Of a stretch of 64,000 nt of DNA, positions 22,170-33,472 are shown one piece after another (position 1 is the stretch's first letter; each line of letters begins with the position of its first letter). The position numbers were made by a program, and so were the translations under genes. Where the stretch lies: positions 32,389,828 to 32,453,827 of the forward strand of contig JBCNJP010000010.1 in the NCBI GenBank assembly GCA_039602395.1, written 5' to 3'. The notes below the pieces were generated by a model that saw only the letters and a program-made list of their open reading frames with translations, was not told where the DNA came from and did not search any database. This DNA comes from Deinandra increscens subsp. villosa. Taxonomy: Eukaryota > Streptophyta > Magnoliopsida > Asterales > Asteraceae.

Positions 22170-22825
22170 TGTTGGGTTATATAACTATTTATCAAAACAC
22201 GAGTACGCAGCGGAAAGAATCCTATGAATTAATCTAACTAACCGGTTTTAGAACGTGTACCTTTTTAGCTCGGCAAGACTTGATCTTTTGGAGGATTTAA
22301 AGCAAATCCCTCTACGATCGCACACACGACACACCAATGCCATGTGCTAGCAACCGATCACGAACTCCTCTTGATGTAGGCTTGGTCGAACCACATAAGG
22401 AATCGAAACCCCTTGGGTTTTTCCTTGTTGCCGAATTCGAGAGAGGTTAGAGAGAGAATTAGGGTTTTGCCTTTTTCTGATAAAAGCAGCACCTCAACCT
22501 AAACCCAGAGGGTCTATTTATAGGTTTAAAATACTTGATAAACAAGCAAAAGGATAGGCATAAGAGCCCTAGATCGAAATCGGCCTAGAGGCCTTATCCT
22601 CAACCTTCTCCCAATTATAATCCAATTATAACTCTCTCTAATTACAACTAACACCCCTCTGTTAACAATTAACTGTCAGTTTTTAACGAAACCTCGTTAA
22701 ATGTTCGTGATAAATATTAATTAACCATTAATTAATATTAATACATTTGGTGTCGAGACGTGTGACCCCGTAGGCTTAAATAATATCCGGACATACGCTT
22801 ACTATTACATGATCATATCCCTACA
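22170..22825 (-). repeat. Right (5') LTR of C
   Basis: Near-identical partner of 14944-15598, followed by the duplicated target ggaac (22826-22830). Confidence 0.92.
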
Positions 22826-23337
22826 GGAACATCAACCGAGAAAATGCTTTGTAATAAATGGTGGTATTTTTTTTGAAAGCAATTCTTCCAAGCGGAAAAA
22901 ATCATCTGCTTGAAGTTCAAACAGAAGAAATATGGTTTTTAAAATAAAGGAGATACTGGGGTTCGCTTGAACTTCCGGGTTAAAAGGTCAAAGTCACTTT
23001 ATATTTAATTACCCGGAAGACACAACTTTCTAAGCGGATATTCATTAAATTACCCATTAAGTTTCTAACCATTAAATATCCGAGGTTCAGTAAATATTCT
23101 TTTGGATAAAGATGTGCTTCAGGGGGTTGTACCGTATAAACCCCTAAGCATATGTCACATCTTTTACTGAACGGTTGCGTTAAAACCTCTCCCCTCCACG
23201 TCATCTCCGAAAAAGGTAAAAAGCGCTAGATTACCGTAATTCTTCACATTTCTCACGAACCCCCTAACCAATTTCTCTCAAATTCTCCATAACTTCCAAT
23301 AAAACCGTCAAATTTCTCTTGCAAATCCAACAATCGA
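22826..23337 (+). other. S noncoding segment upstream of the extra ORF
   Basis: About 500 bp lie between insertion C and the ATG at 23338. Several S-specific words occur in both orientations (22887-22897, 22965-22980). The stretch just before the ATG is CT-rich and resembles a plant 5' UTR or splice-acceptor context, so an internal promoter or a spliced subgenomic RNA for the extra ORF is possible but not shown. Confidence 0.5.
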
Positions 23338-25076
23338 TGGCTCCCAAAGCAAGCACGAGTGGCAAGAAGCCTGCCAATGATTCTAAGTTCTCTGTGGAAC
23401 ACAACCTGGTGGCCTATCTCGAGAAACCGAGCAAACCTGATGTTTACTCTGGGATGATAGATTTAAAGAAGAATTCCCATCTCCATCACGCGCTGGCAGT
23501 TGAAGCGGTGATTTATGAAGAAATAATGGAGGAATTCTGGTGAAACGCCCAAGTACTCGAAGATAGCGATGGTGGTGAGAGCATTGTGTCAACTGTTCAA
23601 GGCACAAGGGTGGAAATCAATGAAGAAAAGGTTTGAAAAGTCTTGAAACTGAAGGATAAAGATGGGTAAGTAATGGTGGATTCTAAGAAGTACCTGCCAC
23701 TGTTCAGAGCCATTGGCTATGGCGGTTCTCCCACAAGCAAAACAATTTAGAAAGGGCAACTTACATACAAGTGGAGATTTCTTGCTCACATAATTCTGGT
23801 GTGCCTCACTCCAAAGAAAGAGTGTCTCGACGAACTTTCCGCTGAACAAGCATCAGCATTCTATGCAGTGGATATAGGGTGAAAATTTTAACTTTTCTAA
23901 ATTAATTTTTCATGCCTTAAAAATACATGCCACACCATCCTAGGTTTCTTACCTATATTCTCAAAGAAGAGTACCCCCAAATCAATTTGGGTGGAACAAT
24001 TTTGCACCAAAAACTTCTTAATGAGAAGACTTTTTCAAACCTGGCTCTTAAGAAGTCAGGCTTTCTCGGTAGGGACACTGACCATCCCTTACCTACTCCG
24101 AGGCAGTTTCCCTGAACCTACAAATGCTGAGATTCAAACGGAATCTGTTGCTGCAACTGAGCATTCTGCTCATGATGACATGACTGTCAACCTAATAGTT
24201 CCTGAGCCCACATCAGTACCAACTTCCTCTACCTTTCAAACCTACTCATCCAAGAAGAGGAATTCCACCACTAAAAACACCACCCCTGCCACTTCATCAT
24301 CTGAATCCCCACCTGTCATTTACAAAAGACAGAAAACTGTTGTTGCTAGGTCTCCTCCACCTATGCCCACTGACCAACCCCAAGTTTCTTGCCCCGCTAA
24401 AGGCAAAAAGTCTAAGCGGAAACTGACCAAATTAGGATAACTCTTAGGGACGAACCTTCATTTGAGGGGGAGTCATTAGACAAGGATGTACTATCTCCAT
24501 CCGAATGGTTTTCACCCCTAATTTCCCTATCACCCCATCCGAATGGTTTTCACCCCTAATTTCCCTATCACCCAGGAGTGACACTACTTATATACCAGAT
24601 CCAAATGAGGGTGTTTTTAATTCACCTGCCTTATTACATGAGAATATTCTGATGGATTTGGACACTGCTGTAGTGAACCCACACTCTACTTTTGAGGTGA
24701 ATCTCATGAGGGAAGAAGAGATTCATATAGAAAGGGCTGATGTTGCCCAGGTGTCCCCACTGGACCTTGGTGTCAGTAGTAACATAGCTAAGACCCGATC
24801 TGTGGCAATCTTCTCTGAATCAGCACCTGCAGGTCCTTCACTGGAACCAAGGGTTGCTGAGACATATGAAGAGAATCCCAGGTGCCAAGAAGCCATGGGT
24901 ACTAGGCTTGGTCAATCTCGGAATGACATCTTAGTTATGTCCAGGGATACTGGTAAAAATCCAGTTGAGGACAACATGACACTACCTGAATTGACGACTA
25001 TGTACAAATCTCTACAACAGCAAGTTGACACACTCAATGTCACTGTTGCATATCTGGTCAAAGTTCAAGGTACTCC
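23338..25076 (+). pseudogene. Extra 3' ORF of S, part 1
   Basis: ATGG context at 23338 opens MAPKASTSGKKPANDSKFSV, followed by a broken domain with VLEDSDGGESIVSTVQGTRV and further pieces to 23880. A Ser/Thr/Pro-rich region (23990-24440) follows, then an acidic C-terminal stretch (24505-25076). Two copies of a 38-bp tandem repeat lie at 24497-24572. Multiple stops and shifts are present. SIRE/Maximus-type copia elements carry an ORF in this position; its function is unsettled and I see no convincing transmembrane or fusion segment here. The frame is interrupted by insertion G3 after VKVQGTP and resumes at 31286. Confidence 0.65.
24497..24572 (+). repeat. 38-bp tandem repeat in S extra ORF
   Basis: Two consecutive copies begin ccatccgaatggttttcacc, with a period of 38 bp. 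Because 38 is not a multiple of 3, the duplication shifts the frame. Confidence 0.85.
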
Positions 25077-25277
25077 TGAAAATGCGTGAGCATAGGATCG
25101 TCTACTCGATCTAGCTATTCGGATATAGAAACGTAATTAACTGATTGTTTTATTGATCAACGAAGAACAATTACAATCAGTAAACACTTAGAAACAGACT
25201 CAGAGAAACACACTCAGAAACACGTACTTAACAAAAAAATAACACGCTCAGAACTCACTATTACAAAGACTAAACAT

Positions 25278-25286
25278 CTATTTATA
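25278..25286 (-). promoter_or_regulatory. TATA box of G3 LTR
   Basis: The plus strand reads ctatttata, so the coding strand reads TATAAATAG. It is preceded, about 18 nt upstream in element orientation, by the CCGAAC/GTTCGG palindromes. Confidence 0.6.
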
Positions 25287-25304
25287 CCCAGCTGGCCGAT
25301 CCAT

Positions 25305-25369
25305 GTCCGAACCTCAGGTTCGGCCAGTCCGAACCTCAGGTTCGGCCAGTCCGAACTCCTGGTTCGGAC
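25305..25369 (-). repeat. TATA-proximal near-palindromes in G3 left LTR
   Basis: CCGAACCTCAGGTTCGG occurs twice and CCGAACTCCTGGTTCGG once, separated by CCAGT. Each is a perfect or near-perfect inverted repeat. The right LTR has two of the three. Confidence 0.75.
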
Positions 25370-25448
25370 CAGGCTCGGACAAGGAACATTTGGCTTGATC
25401 TTGTACATAGCTTGATACTTCACACGACGCACATTTCAGGTATCAACA

Positions 25449-25521
25449 AACTCCCCCTCGTCGTGTGCAGTATCTCTTTAACATCATCAACTTTGTATCT
25501 TCAATCAAGCTCCCCCTCAAG
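25449..25521 (-). other. Paired polypurine tracts of G3
   Basis: The plus-strand aactccccctc abuts the LTR (25449-25459) and a second tract, gctccccctcaag, lies at 25509-25521. The first is in the normal priming position. The second parallels the internal tracts of R and G4 but sits closer to the LTR. Confidence 0.5.
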
Positions 25522-25699
25522 TGTAGAATCCGTTCGTCCAATGAAATGAATCTTCGAACAAACTCCTCATCAACTAAATTGTAGCTTGAACTTGAAAACT
25601 TGATGACATCTAGTGTAACTCTGGTCTTTATCAACAGCTTCAGAAGACTTGAAGTTGTGATATCTTGCGCTATAGCAATCCTGCATCAATATTTAAATA

Positions 25700-25735
25700 A
25701 TCTTGGTGCAAAACGTCTCTTCGAGACTCCAAGAT
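25700..25735 (-). other. 36-nt hairpin, copy in G3
   Basis: Outer arms ATCTTGG/CCAAGAT and inner arms GTCTC/GAGAC around a GAA loop (element strand). The first inner pair is G-C here and T-A in G4, a compensatory change. Confidence 0.65.
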
Positions 25736-26249
25736 ATGATTTTGAAAAATATTAATTTTGTACCTCTTGTTGATCAGATCGAAAATAAAGCAAAAACAAA
25801 ATCTTTTTGGCTTTTAGAAATCTTATATCAAAACAAACCTAAAATTTTTAATTTTTTAATATTTTTTTTCAAGGTTTATGCTAAAACACACCGAAAATCT
25901 TTTTGTTCTTTTCTGAAAGGAAATGAAATTGCAATACAGAATCAAACACTATTTTTGGTATGAGAAAGATCACTTTATGGGATCATATTGACCATAACGC
26001 ACTAAACTACACTTCAATTTCAATTAATTGAAGCTCACAAGTCATGTCGATTGCCGGTATAATTTTTCCACCTTACACTCTGACAGAATCATACTCATAA
26101 CATCTGGATATGTTAATATATTGATTAGATTTGCTTTAACCAGTGTATCCCACACTATCAGACATAATCAGACATTTTCTCTTTTTCTTTCTTTTTCCTT
26201 TTGTGTGATAACACTTGTGATTTTTCACAATGCATCATATGTTTCATGA

Positions 26250-26602
26250 TATTATCAACTGTGTTCCCTGCAAAAAGAAATAAGAACGTTAAATCGTCCA
26301 CCTTAAGGTCGATCTTTCGATACACAGATAAGGCCTCGGATTTAACAAAATAAAAAATAAAACAAGTTGAAATTGTATAACTCAACAACAATCAGGTCGG
26401 TACTCCCGTACACACAGAGAAAGTCCGATGAGTTATACGAAACACCAAAGAAAATAAAGCAGAACGTCAAACGAACAACGATCAGGTCGATCTTTCGATA
26501 CGCAGAGAAAGTCCGATCGTTTGACAAAATAAAAAAAATCAAACAAGTTTAAATCTTTGCAAAAAGAACACATGTATACACAGTGACTTCTCAGTTTGAA
26601 TT
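26250..26602 (-). other. Conserved noncoding block of the gag-only family, copy in G3
   Basis: By eye, nine differences from G4 over about 310 positions (33959-34272). It contains three imperfect repeats of about 90 bp. Sequence outside the block matches G4 far less well. Confidence 0.75.
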
Positions 26603-27184
26603 TCACACTTGTTTTTCTTTTTGTGTCATGAAATATGCATCAAGATGAAATATGCATCAAGATGAAATATGCATTAGTATTTAATGTATATCATATCTGA
26701 ATACTTTCTGATTCGCCGAGCCTACCAAACATATCAAACAATGATCTTATGGCCCTTTCATCTACTCTATCCATGAGTCAGATATGTAAGTCAATGTACC
26801 ATCATTTCCCAATGATCATTTTCTCACAATTTTATATATTGTGCATGTATTCACCCTCCTTCTTTATATATTTGGCATGTATTCACCTTCTCCCCATAAC
26901 ATGCTTACTCCCCCTTACTTACAATTATCCCCCTTTAAATGAAAACTCTATTTTTGGATTTTCATTTTACAAAAACAAGACACTATTTTTGGGTGTTGAG
27001 AAAAACTTGTAAGCAAAGAAAAATATGATCAATCAACACGGATATTATGCAGGTTTAGAATTCAGAAATTTGCAGGTTTAGAAAATGTGATCATGAAATA
27101 TAAGTTATGCAGAATACTCCTCCATCAACAAATTTGCAATCGTCGATAGGTCTTCTAGAAGTACCTGCACACTGGTCAAACTGA

Positions 27185-30100
27185 TTAGTTCATAAACGAC
27201 CCGAACCGGATTGCGTCTGGTCGATCAGTGTCCTGGTTTTGCTTTAAAACCACCTTTGGTTTCCAATGTTGCTGTTTTGGTAATTCAGCTTTTGATGAAA
27301 TCATCACAGGTGACTGTGACGATGAACCTACATTTTGAACCTGTTGAAACATTGGAACAAAACGTGTTTGTGTTTGAAAGAATGTAGGTTCAACTTCATC
27401 AAAAACTCTACCACGTTCATCAAAGAATTTATGTTGGGCAGGTTTACCAAACACTGGTTTCTTATGAAACCTTTGTGAGGAATCAACAGGAAGTGAGCAA
27501 TATTTGGCCATATGCCCTGTTCGGCGGCAAATATAACATATTAGTTTTGATTTATCCCACTTTTGATGTACCTGCGAAGAACAAACATGAATGTCTCGAG
27601 CATGATCAGAAGTAAAATCATATACCTGATGTCTGTGATCATGAACCCATTTGGATGTTGGGCTTCGAGATTGAGAACCATCAAAAGAAACTTTATCTTT
27701 CACAAATACTTCAGAAATCTTCCAAGCATCAACACAATGAAGAGGAAATTCTTTATCAGAGAAAAGTTGATCAGAACCTTTGAGCTTGTCAAATCTCTCA
27801 GATTGAACTTTTTCAGCTTTAAAAACTTCTTTCTTCACTTGTTTCATCTTCAATTTCTTCAAATATTGAGATGATGATGCTGGAGTCTCCTCATCTTTTA
27901 CATGTTTTACCTTAAATCCTAGACCCACATGCTTCCCAACAACTTTCTCCTCAGATGTAGAATGCCCATTCTTTGCTAACCGAGAAAATTCAGCTTTTAC
28001 TTCAGTCACATTCTTCTGATCATAGAAGATCTTCATTAAAGTCAATTTGTGACTTAATCTTGTCACTTGAAGTAGCTGACTTCTCATTATCAGCAGAAGA
28101 TGAACCTGATACAAATGTTGGAGCTAGAAGAATCTCAAAATTCTTTTCCTTCTTCTTCTTAGTTTCTTGTTCTTCTTTTTCTTCACAACCTTTTCTTCCT
28201 CAGTAGTAGACGATGAGACCTTTGAATAATCAAATTCAAGAACTTGCTCTTTCACTTCTTTAAAGGCTTCTTTGATCTGAGCAAGGGGTGATGCAATTTT
28301 ATCAAACATTTTCTCAAAATTTTCATCATTAGCTAAAAAGCTTGTGAAAACTTGAGAATTTGAAACATTATTGAGCGATCTGTTAGCATCAAGAACTTGA
28401 ATTTTGAGATCAGAAATTTGCTGTTGAGCCTCAGCGAATTCCTTTTCTTTAGCTATCAATCGCTTCGCAACTTTGTGGGTTTCAAACTTTTGCATGCGAA
28501 GATTATCTAAACCTTCAAACAACCCTTTCTTCAGTTTATCTTCATTTCTCTTTTGAATCTCCAAATTTGCAGTTTGAACCTTGTTAACACTAACCAACTC
28601 ACGGTTCTCATCTAACAATTTTTCCATATCAACTTGATATGCCTCAAATTTAGTAGTCGATTCTTCAACATTCTTGGTAAGCAAATCAAGCTTAATCTTG
28701 GACTTCAAACAAGTTTTGAAAATCAGTAGCAGTATCCTCTGCTTCAACCTTCCATTTCATAACTTCCTTTACCAACTCATCCTTTTCTTCACATAACTTT
28801 GCTTTTGTAGATTCAACATCCCTTTTGTCTTGTTTAGAAATCTCTAAAACTTCATTCAGCATTTCAATCTCTCAGTAGTCAAACACTCATTTTTCATAAC
28901 CAACTCTTTTTCATATTCTTTAGAAATCTGCAACTCTGAATTAACCAAAGAGAATTCCTCAGAAAGCTTTTGAAGTTTATGCAACAATGAAGCATTTTCT
29001 TTCAACAAACTTTCCAAATATTCAGCAGATGCATAAAAACTTGGTGTGGAATCAGTATCAGAACTAGTATCTGAATAAGAATCATCTGATTGAACATGAG
29101 TTACAATCAAAGCTGATGAATCATATCCAAACCATTGACCCCAATAAAAAACACCATCATATTGAGCTGTTAAAGCTATTGGCTTGTTTGAGTTACTGGG
29201 AGATGAGGAAGTAACACCAGGCTTATATGATAAAGGAAAACTAGACTTCTGTTGACATTCTTTGGCAAAATGTCCAAGCTTTGAACATTTATAGCATTTC
29301 AACTTTGACTTGTCAAAACCTAATTTCTCACTAAAATCAGAAGTAGATTTCCCATGCTTTTTGAAAAATCTTTTAGATGTGTGACTCAGCATAGCATATT
29401 GCCAAGAAAGATCTAATTCAGTTAATTGATCATCATCAAGAGCATCAAGATCATCTCTTGTCAATTGAGCATCAGCAACATTCTTAATGATCAAACCAAA
29501 CGATGAGGAAATTAAAGCAGCAATCATTTTGGCACAATCATCCATTGATTCAGTAGAAAAAGCATTTTGATTTGAAAATTTTGGAATTGTAAAACTACAA
29601 CCCCGTGATGAATTGTTATCAGAATTACCTGACATTCCAGCCATAAAAGCAATATTTGGTGCAGAACTCAAAATTGGTTTAGATTTAGCATTCATACTAG
29701 CCGTATTCTCACCATGATATAACTCAGGATTTTGTAAAGTAACAGTTGACTTCTTTGAATTTAACATTTCCATCTCTCGAGCATGAAGTTTACCAGTAAG
29801 CTCGTGAAATGTCAATGTAGAGTAATCTTTATCATAAGTGAGTAACAAAACATAGTTTTCCCACTTTTCAGGCAAAGCTTCCATAATCTTATCCTTTAAA
29901 TCAACATTAGTTTTCTCAATACCAACAACTTTCAATTCACTGATTAAATGTGAAAACCGGGACACCAAAGCTGTAATGTTCTCATTGTCATAAAATTGAA
30001 AATTATCAAACTCTTTATTCAACACTTTCTTTCGACTTTTCTTGTAATCATCATTACCCTCACACCTTGCTGATAGAGCATCCCACAATTGCTTTGATTT

Positions 30101-30441
30101 CTTGCAAGTACTAAATTGATGTAGCAACTCAATGGGTAATGCCATTGTTAGATAACCAAAAGCTTTTTGTTCTAACTTGTAGATTTCCTTTCAGCATTGT
30201 CAAAGGTATGAACTTCCTTAAAATCCCCCACATCAGTCGGATGTTGATAAAATTTCATGATTGGAATCCACAAATCAATATCATCCGTGCTTATGTAAGC
30301 AGAAAATCGTTGCTTCCAATTATAATAATCTTCCAATTTCAACAATTTTGGAACTTTTTGACTTATTTCGATTTCATTATCAAAATTCAGCATAGTTTGC
30401 ATTGCACTCTGCATAGCAGAAAACGTGTGAAATTCCGACAT
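27185..30441 (-). pseudogene. Broken gag of G3
   Basis: The start at 30441 (MSEFHTFSAMQSAMQTML) matches the G4 Gag start. The frame breaks at about 30170, after the N-terminal 89 residues. It resumes at 30145 with the capsid-like UBN2 region (LLHQFSTCKKSKQLWDALS), the ALPEKWENYVLLLT segment and zinc knuckle 1 (CYKCSKLGHFAKEC). Another break near 28850 precedes the coiled coil (28124-28747). The C-terminal part (27185-28114) carries knuckle 2 (CYICRRTGHMAKYC) and the ending DRPDAIRFGSF. At least three frameshifts disable it. Compared with the 1067-residue G4 protein all regions are represented, so loss is by point lesions, not truncation. Confidence 0.88.
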
Positions 30442-30916
30442 CGTTGAAAGATTTGAATTCTGATTGGCCGAACTTTCTTCGAAGTTGATACTGTGCTCCG
30501 AACCTCCACCGAACGTTGTCTGAACCTAGATCAACAGGCCAAACTCTGTCCGAACTTCAGAACACCTACGAAGCTCGACCGAACTATCCAAACTCCGAAC
30601 TCTCACCGAACACTGACCGAACTCTCACCAAATTTGAACTTCGGAGCTCCGAACTTGAGCTTCGGAGCAATTACACCGAACTTGACCAGAAACCTCCAAA
30701 CCTCGACATAATATTTCAAAAACGCGAGAAACTTGACTGATTTTGACGAAACTTGCAACTGAGGATCGAGAAAAATGATAAGAAATGATTTAGAAGCAGT
30801 TTTGACACTAAAAATCGATAGAACAGATGAAGAACACACAAACAAGCACGAGAAACACCAAAAGCGCTTCAAAAATCCAAAAATAGCAACCACATATCAG
30901 TAGAATGAACCAGAAA
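30442..30916 (-). other. 5' leader of G3 with CCGAAC array
   Basis: Between the Gag start and the primer site, about ten CCGAAC words (GTTCGG on the element strand) occur in 30466-30690 at irregular spacing. The same word builds the palindromes upstream of the TATA box in the G3 LTR. The remaining leader has no coding signal. Confidence 0.7.
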
Positions 30917-30930
30917 GCTCTTATACCACT
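30917..30930 (-). other. Primer-binding site of G3
   Basis: The plus strand gctcttataccact precedes the right LTR. Its reverse complement AGTGGTATAAGAGC differs by one base from the tRNA-Met site AGTGGTATCAGAGC. Confidence 0.75.
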
Positions 30931-31280
30931 TGAATATGCGTGAGCATAGGATCGTCTACTCGATCTAGCTATTCGGACATAGAAACGCAATTAACCGATT
31001 GTTTTATTGATCAACGAAGAACAATTACAATAAGTAAACACTTAGAAACAGACTCAGAGAAACACACTCAGAAATACGTACTTAACAAAAATCTCACACG
31101 CTCAGAACTCACTATTACAAAGACCAAACATCTATTTATACCCAGCTGGTCGATCCATGTCCGAACCTCAGGTTCGGCCAGACCGAACTCCTGGTTCGAA
31201 CCAGGCTCGACCAAGGAACATTTGGCTTGATCTTGTACATAGCGTGATACTTCACACGACACACATTTCAGGTATCAACA
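30931..31280 (-). repeat. Right (5') LTR of G3
   Basis: Starts TGAATATGCGTGAGC and ends GGTATCAACA. Partner of 25077-25448, followed by target duplication actcc. A copy of this LTR is present at 45252-45601 in the tandem duplicate. Confidence 0.9.
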
Positions 31281-31285
31281 ACTCC

Positions 31286-32800
31286 TTCACAGGTTGAAGT
31301 AGGTCCTTCAAACCCAGACATGGTTCATTTATTTGAAGCTGATCTTGTCAAATTGGTTGGGGGAGAAATCACCAACTGCTGCTTCACCATCTCTCTCTGC
31401 TAGCTACAACCAAGAAATTGAGGAAACAGAAAGACTTCCGGTTGAATTCAGAAACACTGAATTCAAGTAAGCAGGTGTTCAATCCTTTTCTATAGAAGAT
31501 AGTTGGGAGAAAATTAGGAACAGTCAACTAGTTGTTGTGTCCCCATTCAAAGACCCTACTCTAACTCAATTGGTGCAATCCTCAATGCTTATAGCTGGTG
31601 CCCTTCCTAAGCATATCAACATAATACTGAGGCTACTAAAAGATGTCTTTTTTCCGGCTGAAAATGCCTTTGCCCAAACAGAAAAGAACATGGCCTCTAC
31701 CAGTAGGGTAATTGCTGAAAATGTGATTGTAGAAGATGCCGCAGAAGAACAAAGTGGAACTGCACTAATTGGTACTGAGGTTGAAGGAGGAGATGAAAAT
31801 GTGCTGGGAGAAGATGAAGATACCGAGGTAATAGAATCAATTGACTTAGGAACTGAGGTCACCAAACCACAAGTGGTGACAGAAGTTCAAGATGGAGTCC
31901 AAGCGGAAGTTCAAGCTGAAGGTCAAGTTGAGAATCAAATTGAGGTAATAGAGATAGATAAAAATGCTTCCGATGTTGAGAGAACTGGAAGGTTGAATGA
32001 GAACATTTTCATCTTTCGAACTGATCAATTTCCGGAAGTTCAACCAGAAAATCAGCCAAGAGATGAGACTGATGATGTAGCTCAAACACTGGTAGCCATG
32101 AGGGGTGTTCAAACTGAAGAGCTAGTTCAAACGGAAGAGCTAGTTCAACTAATGCTGTTCTAACTATTCATCAGGTTGTTCACACTGAAGAATCTAAAGC
32201 TCTGAATTAGTTTGTGGAAGATGCTAGAGCAGCTGCTGAGCATGAAAGGTTAGCCAAGGAATTTCAAGATGAATTGGATTTATTTTCACAAAATTGGGTT
32301 GTTGAAAGTCTGTTTGAGGAAGCTAAGAGAAGATCAATGGAGTGGAGATTGAAAGAATACAACCTAGGAGGAATGGCTGGAAGTGATAGGCAAAGATTGA
32401 TTGATTTAGCCTCAAGGATGCCCACCAAATTGGTGAAGAATGATGAAAACTATGAGTTGCTGAAGAAAGTGAAAAGGGTCCCGATTGTCAGAAATTGGAG
32501 ATCAGAAGAGGAAGTGTTTCCTATGAAGGTAAAAGAGCTATGCAGCCTGATTGATTCTATTTATCAAAAGCTCAAAGGAGATAGTTTTGCTGTCAATCCA
32601 AACCTGGTGCTGCCCCTGCCTTTAGAGACAATCTCAGGTATGGCAACTAATGTATTTATCAAACCAGAGTTCGATGACTTTGCAGATATACTACCTCCAC
32701 CTACTTTTATATATGAGCCAAATCCTAACCCTGCAGCTTTTTCATCATCATCCCTTGCCCTAATCCCATATACACCTCCCACCATCTCCAAAAAAGTTGC
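31286..32800 (+). pseudogene. Extra 3' ORF of S, part 2 (unit A)
   Basis: Continues the frame broken by G3. Two main stretches are visible. Positions 31286-32160 include LVQSSMLIAGALPKHINIIL, a very acidic Glu/Val-rich segment and repeated VQAE/VQTE peptides. Positions 32214-32800 include a charged helical segment (AEHERLAKEFQDELDLF) and a Pro-rich end. A stop at 31468-31470 is specific to this copy; unit B reads through there. Other breaks, such as the stop near 32161, are shared by both units and so predate the duplication. No known enzymatic domain is recognised. Interrupted at 32801 by G4. Confidence 0.6.
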
Positions 32801-33169
32801 TGAAGAAACGAGATACGATCTTACTACTGCGTGTATCAATCAATCATAGTAACAACGGATGTAAATAAGAGAAATCTTATTGATCACTTGAAGATACAAT
32901 GAAGTTCTCTCTAGTTTCTCTCTCTAGAAACACACACAGAAAGGTGTAGAATGACTGAACTGGTTAAGCTAGTTACTTGCACATTCTAACACGAACCTAT
33001 TTATACTAAGTGACTAATCACCCAGCGTATCAAACTGATACGCCGGACCACATGGTCCGCCGGACCATGTGGTACGCCACTAACCAAATAGTCACTACAA
33101 TTCATTCTAAGACTCGCTCACATAGATACAATACACGAGACACTCATAGCATAGGAATATGCTCTAACA
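32801..33169 (-). repeat. Left (3') LTR of G4
   Basis: The plus strand runs from TGAAGAAACGAGATACG to GCTCTAACA. TATA box (minus) at 32997-33005; inverted repeats GCGTATC/GATACGC and two 14-nt arms around GCC at 33025-33075. Confidence 0.95.
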
Positions 33170-33357
33170 AACTCCCCCTTAACGTGTAGTGTATCTATTC
33201 TCTAACTAAACTTCAGTCTTCAATCTTCAACATTGCTGCATTCGATCTTTGACACGAAATTTTGTCAGAAATAGAGCTTGCATGGCTGGATCACTCTTGA
33301 ATAATCTTTGCACTTCAAGATCCACTTGTGAAAGATACTTCATACTCCCCCTCTCAC
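33170..33357 (-). other. Paired polypurine tracts of G4
   Basis: The terminal tract (plus strand aactccccctt, 33170-33180) abuts the LTR; a second tract (actccccctctcacc, 33344-33357) lies about 175 bp further in. R has the same pair with similar spacing. Confidence 0.55.
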
Positions 33358-33436
33358 CATGCTTGAGTCTTGACACACAAACCTGCAATTTCAGAAGACA
33401 GAAACGCGGTTTCCTTTTCTTTTGAAAATTAATTTA

Positions 33437-33472
33437 ATCTTGGCGCAAAACTTCTCTTCGAGAATCCAAGAT
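33437..33472 (-). other. 36-nt hairpin, copy in G4
   Basis: Outer arms ATCTTGG/CCAAGAT, inner arms TTCTC/GAGAA, GAA loop and a one-sided bulge. Same length as in R and G3. Confidence 0.65.

Larger units (their letters stand above)
14944..22825 (-). mobile_element. Element C: nearly complete Ty1/copia retrotransposon
   Basis: LTRs of 655 and 656 bp (14944-15598 and 22170-22825) are nearly identical by eye, apart from a few substitutions and one short AT-rich difference. The target duplication ggaac lies at 14939-14943 and 22826-22830. A polypurine tract abuts the left LTR and a tRNA-Met-like primer site abuts the right LTR, so the element runs right to left. It encodes Gag, protease, integrase, RT and RNase H in copia order, interrupted by few lesions. 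The lineage looks Tork/Angela-like; this is a judgement from motif wording. It is inserted in the noncoding segment after pol of S. Confidence 0.93.
25077..25448 (-). repeat. Left (3') LTR of G3
   Basis: The plus strand runs from TGAAAATGCGTGAGC to GGTATCAACA. A minus-strand TATA box (TATAAATAG) is at 25278-25286. Two full copies of a 22-bp near-palindromic unit (25305-25348) and a variant third lie just upstream of it. The partner LTR has one copy fewer, which accounts for the 22-bp length difference. Confidence 0.9.
25449..27184 (-). other. 3' noncoding region of G3
   Basis: About 1.7 kb without credible coding, alignable in order with R (1660-3418) and G4 (33170-34832). It contains the 36-nt hairpin at 25700-25735 and the conserved block at about 26250-26602. 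Confidence 0.75.
25077..31280 (-). mobile_element. Element G3: gag-only LTR retrotransposon
   Basis: LTRs 25077-25448 (372 bp) and 30931-31280 (350 bp) are flanked by target duplication actcc (25072-25076 and 31281-31285). A polypurine tract follows the left LTR and a tRNA-Met-type primer site precedes the right LTR, so it runs right to left. Only a broken gag is present; there is no protease, integrase, RT or RNase H, and about 1.7 kb of noncoding sequence fills the 3' part. This matches the non-autonomous TR-GAG class. Its right end is included in the tandem duplication (44918-45601), so it inserted before that event. Confidence 0.92.

Noticed and set aside
23338..25076. Host protein-coding gene
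   Set aside because: It has a UTR-like leader and a good ATG context, but it lies between the S pol and S 3' LTR, carries the S-specific words, is broken by stops and resumes beyond G3.
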